DNA from: Lentisphaerales bacterium
Lineage (GTDB): Bacteria > Verrucomicrobiota > Lentisphaeria > Lentisphaerales > Lentisphaeraceae
Assembly (NCBI GenBank): GCA_022446985.1
Contig: JAKVBD010000002.1
Location: 1-64,000 of the forward strand
Direction: 5' to 3'
Length of the DNA stretch: 64,000 bases
Of the stretch, positions 62,576 through 64,000 are shown one piece after another. Made by a program: the position numbers and the translations under genes. Below the pieces are notes generated by a model. The model was not told where the DNA came from. It saw nothing but the letters and a program-made list of their open reading frames with translations, and ran no database searches. Positions within the stretch are counted from its first letter, which is position 1. Every line of letters begins with the position of its first letter.

Positions 62576-63784
62576 ATGACAAGAATTCTGAAAGCTAGTG
62601 ATGATCCAAGATACGCAACTTTGCTCAATGCATTTGAGGCATTTCAGCAGCAAAGCAGCCAACTTGAAGAAAGTCATAAAAAACTAAAAGAACAACTCAA
62701 GCATTCACAAATCGACCTTGCCGAGAAGAACAAAGAGCTGGCTAAAAAAGTCACTGAAGTTCACGATATGAAAGAAAGGCTTTCAAGTATTCTCGAGTCA
62801 ATTACCGACGCTGTTTTCATGATTGACAAAAAAGGCTCCATTGTCACTGCGAACCATGCCGCTTGCAGCTTTTTTGAGAAAGATAAATTCGATGAACTGG
62901 ATAAACTCTCATTAACTGAAGTTCCAGAAATCATGAGTTTCATTGAAGCTGGTAAAAAAATCCAGGACAAAGACCTTTGTTGTAACATCCACAATGAAGA
63001 AAAAGTACTTATGCTTTCAATTTTGCCGATCAAAAAAAATCAGGCAAGATCAGTTCTCATTATTAAAGACATCACTGATTACCAACAATTAAAAGTTCGC
63101 GTCGAACGCGAAGACCGCATGACTGAACTAGGTCAGGTCGCCGCCTCAGTAGCTCATGAAATCCGCAACCCACTTGCAGCTGTAGAAGGCTTTGCCAGAC
63201 TACTCGAGCGTGATTTACCGGACAATCAAAAAAGAATGGCGGGCAAAATCGTCCAGGCGACAAGACAACTCAACTACGTAGTCACCAACCTTTTGACCTA
63301 CACAAGGGATCAGGCTATCCATCCTTTCCCTCATGACATGTCACAAGTTGTCGAAGAGGCAGCAGAACTGGTTATTCCTATGGCAGAAGACCGAGACATC
63401 GGCTTCGATATGAAACTCCAGAAGGCCGTTTCTGCACAAGTTGATGGCATTCAAATCAAACAGCTTCTACTCAATTTATTCATAAATTCTGTTCAGGCAT
63501 GCCCGGTAAAAGCCGACGGTCAAATAAATGTCGTTATGAAAAAAGTTAGAAATAAAATTTCAATTACCGTCGAAGACAATGGTTGTGGAATCCCAGCCTC
63601 AAAAGTCGCAAGACTCTTTGAACCGTTCTTCACCATGAAAGATGGCGGAATTGGACTTGGCCTGGCCATGTGTCGTCGTATTGCTGATATGCATGCCGGA
63701 AAACTCACAGTTAAAAGTACCGAGGGCAAAGGTACCTGTTTTACACTTACCTTGAACCAAAATGGAGCGCGTCAAAATGATTGA
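62576..63784 (+). CDS. PAS histidine kinase, FlrB/FleS-like
   Basis: 402 residues, cytosolic. An N-terminal coiled coil (about 20-70), a PAS domain at about 70-170 (SILESITDAVFMIDKKGSIV), then HisKA with H194 (VAASVAHEIRNPLAAVEGFA) and HATPase with LNLFINSVQACP, DNGCGIPASKVAR and GIGLGLAMCRRIADMHAG. This layout and the LGQVAA-AHEIRNPL block match the FlrB/FleS/AtoS kinases that phosphorylate sigma-54 activators. Its stop overlaps the start of a receiver gene, and a sigma-54 promoter drives the operon. Confidence 0.88.
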   Translation: MTRILKASDDPRYATLLNAFEAFQQQSSQLEESHKKLKEQLKHSQIDLAEKNKELAKKVTEVHDMKERLSSILESITDAVFMIDKKGSIVTANHAACSFFEKDKFDELDKLSLTEVPEIMSFIEAGKKIQDKDLCCNIHNEEKVLMLSILPIKKNQARSVLIIKDITDYQQLKVRVEREDRMTELGQVAASVAHEIRNPLAAVEGFARLLERDLPDNQKRMAGKIVQATRQLNYVVTNLLTYTRDQAIHPFPHDMSQVVEEAAELVIPMAEDRDIGFDMKLQKAVSAQVDGIQIKQLLLNLFINSVQACPVKADGQINVVMKKVRNKISITVEDNGCGIPASKVARLFEPFFTMKDGGIGLGLAMCRRIADMHAGKLTVKSTEGKGTCFTLTLNQNGARQND

Positions 63785-64000
63785 TAGAATTCTCGTAGCC
63801 GATGATGAATTCATGATCAGGGAAGTCCTGGAAGAAACAATCCGCAGGCACAACATAGAAGTCATTACCGCCTCAAATGGTGATGAAGCTAAAAAAATGC
63901 TTGAAAAACACGATTGCCAAATGGCATTTGTCGACCTTAAAATGGGTAAAACGACCGGCATGGATGTTCTCGAACACTGTCGTGCCAAAAGTCCTTCTAC
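63777..64000 (+). CDS. Response regulator, FlrC/NtrC-type likely (partial)
   Basis: Starts ATG inside the kinase stop region (8-base overlap) and runs off the window after 74 codons. A receiver is seen: ILVADDEFMIREVLEE, phosphoacceptor D53 (AFVDLKMGKTTGMD). The central AAA domain that would prove a sigma-54 activator lies outside the window, so NtrC-type is inference from the FlrB-like kinase. Confidence 0.75.
   Translation, partial: MIDRILVADDEFMIREVLEETIRRHNIEVITASNGDEAKKMLEKHDCQMAFVDLKMGKTTGMDVLEHCRAKSPS

Noticed and set aside
1-64000. CRISPR array, prophage, integron or rRNA operon
   Set aside because: I see no regularly spaced repeats, no integrase or phage structural genes and no rRNA; the single tRNA is not flanked by a visible attachment-site duplicate.

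Overview
The window reads as a chromosomal stretch of a moderately AT-rich bacterium of the PVC superphylum, most likely a marine Lentisphaera-type organism (Lentisphaerota). This rests on family content seen in the translations: formylglycine sulfatases, exported DUF1552/DUF1592 and DUF1549/DUF1553 planctomycete-type cytochromes, a HEAT-repeat CxxCH dehydrogenase, prepilin-like proteins with an H-X9-DG tail, transmembrane Ser/Thr kinases (one encoded with an ECF sigma factor), and BatA/von Willebrand pairs. The species assignment is inference.

Layout. 1-5.4 kb: transposase remnants flanking a truncated cytochrome gene, an intact heme-binding dehydrogenase and a dead prepilin gene. 5.5-11.3 kb: two sulfatases around an ECF sigma/Ser-Thr kinase operon. 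11.4-20.7 kb: prepilin-like protein, DUF1592 and DUF1552 proteins, a decayed thioredoxin-like gene, a lipoprotein, and a LuxR-type regulator with a sensor kinase whose outer part looks discoidin-like. Five copies of one 18-bp palindrome, TTTACGATNNNNCGTAAA with minor variation, lie in the intergenic or 5' regions of these genes only, including in front of the kinase operon itself. I read this as an autoregulated regulon. 20.8-28.9 kb: housekeeping genes (FKBP isomerase, AlkB, PurU, tRNA-His, QueC, a GAF-fused pilus ATPase, LD-carboxypeptidase). 29-35 kb: a LamG-bearing transmembrane kinase with a secreted partner, an HDOD protein and a soluble transhydrogenase. 35.2-38 kb: two more pseudogenes and an HNH nuclease. 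38-46.6 kb: FetAB-like exporter, BatA/VWA pair, xylAB. 47.2-51 kb: RsmC-like methyltransferase and heme A synthesis (DUF420, CtaB, CtaA).

51.2-64 kb is a dense signalling locus of two divergent operons. The minus-strand one encodes two CheX-like proteins, a membrane protein with a PhnD-like outer domain, a histidine kinase, a receiver, a hybrid kinase, a MotB-like protein and an HDOD protein. The plus-strand one encodes a LysM protein, a receiver, a TPR membrane protein, a FlgN-like coiled coil, a FlrB-like kinase and the start of its response regulator. Between them I find sigma-54-type -24/-12 elements in both directions (strong on plus, weaker on minus), so the locus may be an RpoN-controlled flagellar or surface-motility module.

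Pseudogenes are common and hit one functional class: cytochrome-type, prepilin-type and thioredoxin-type exported proteins. The sulfatases, regulators and housekeeping genes look intact.
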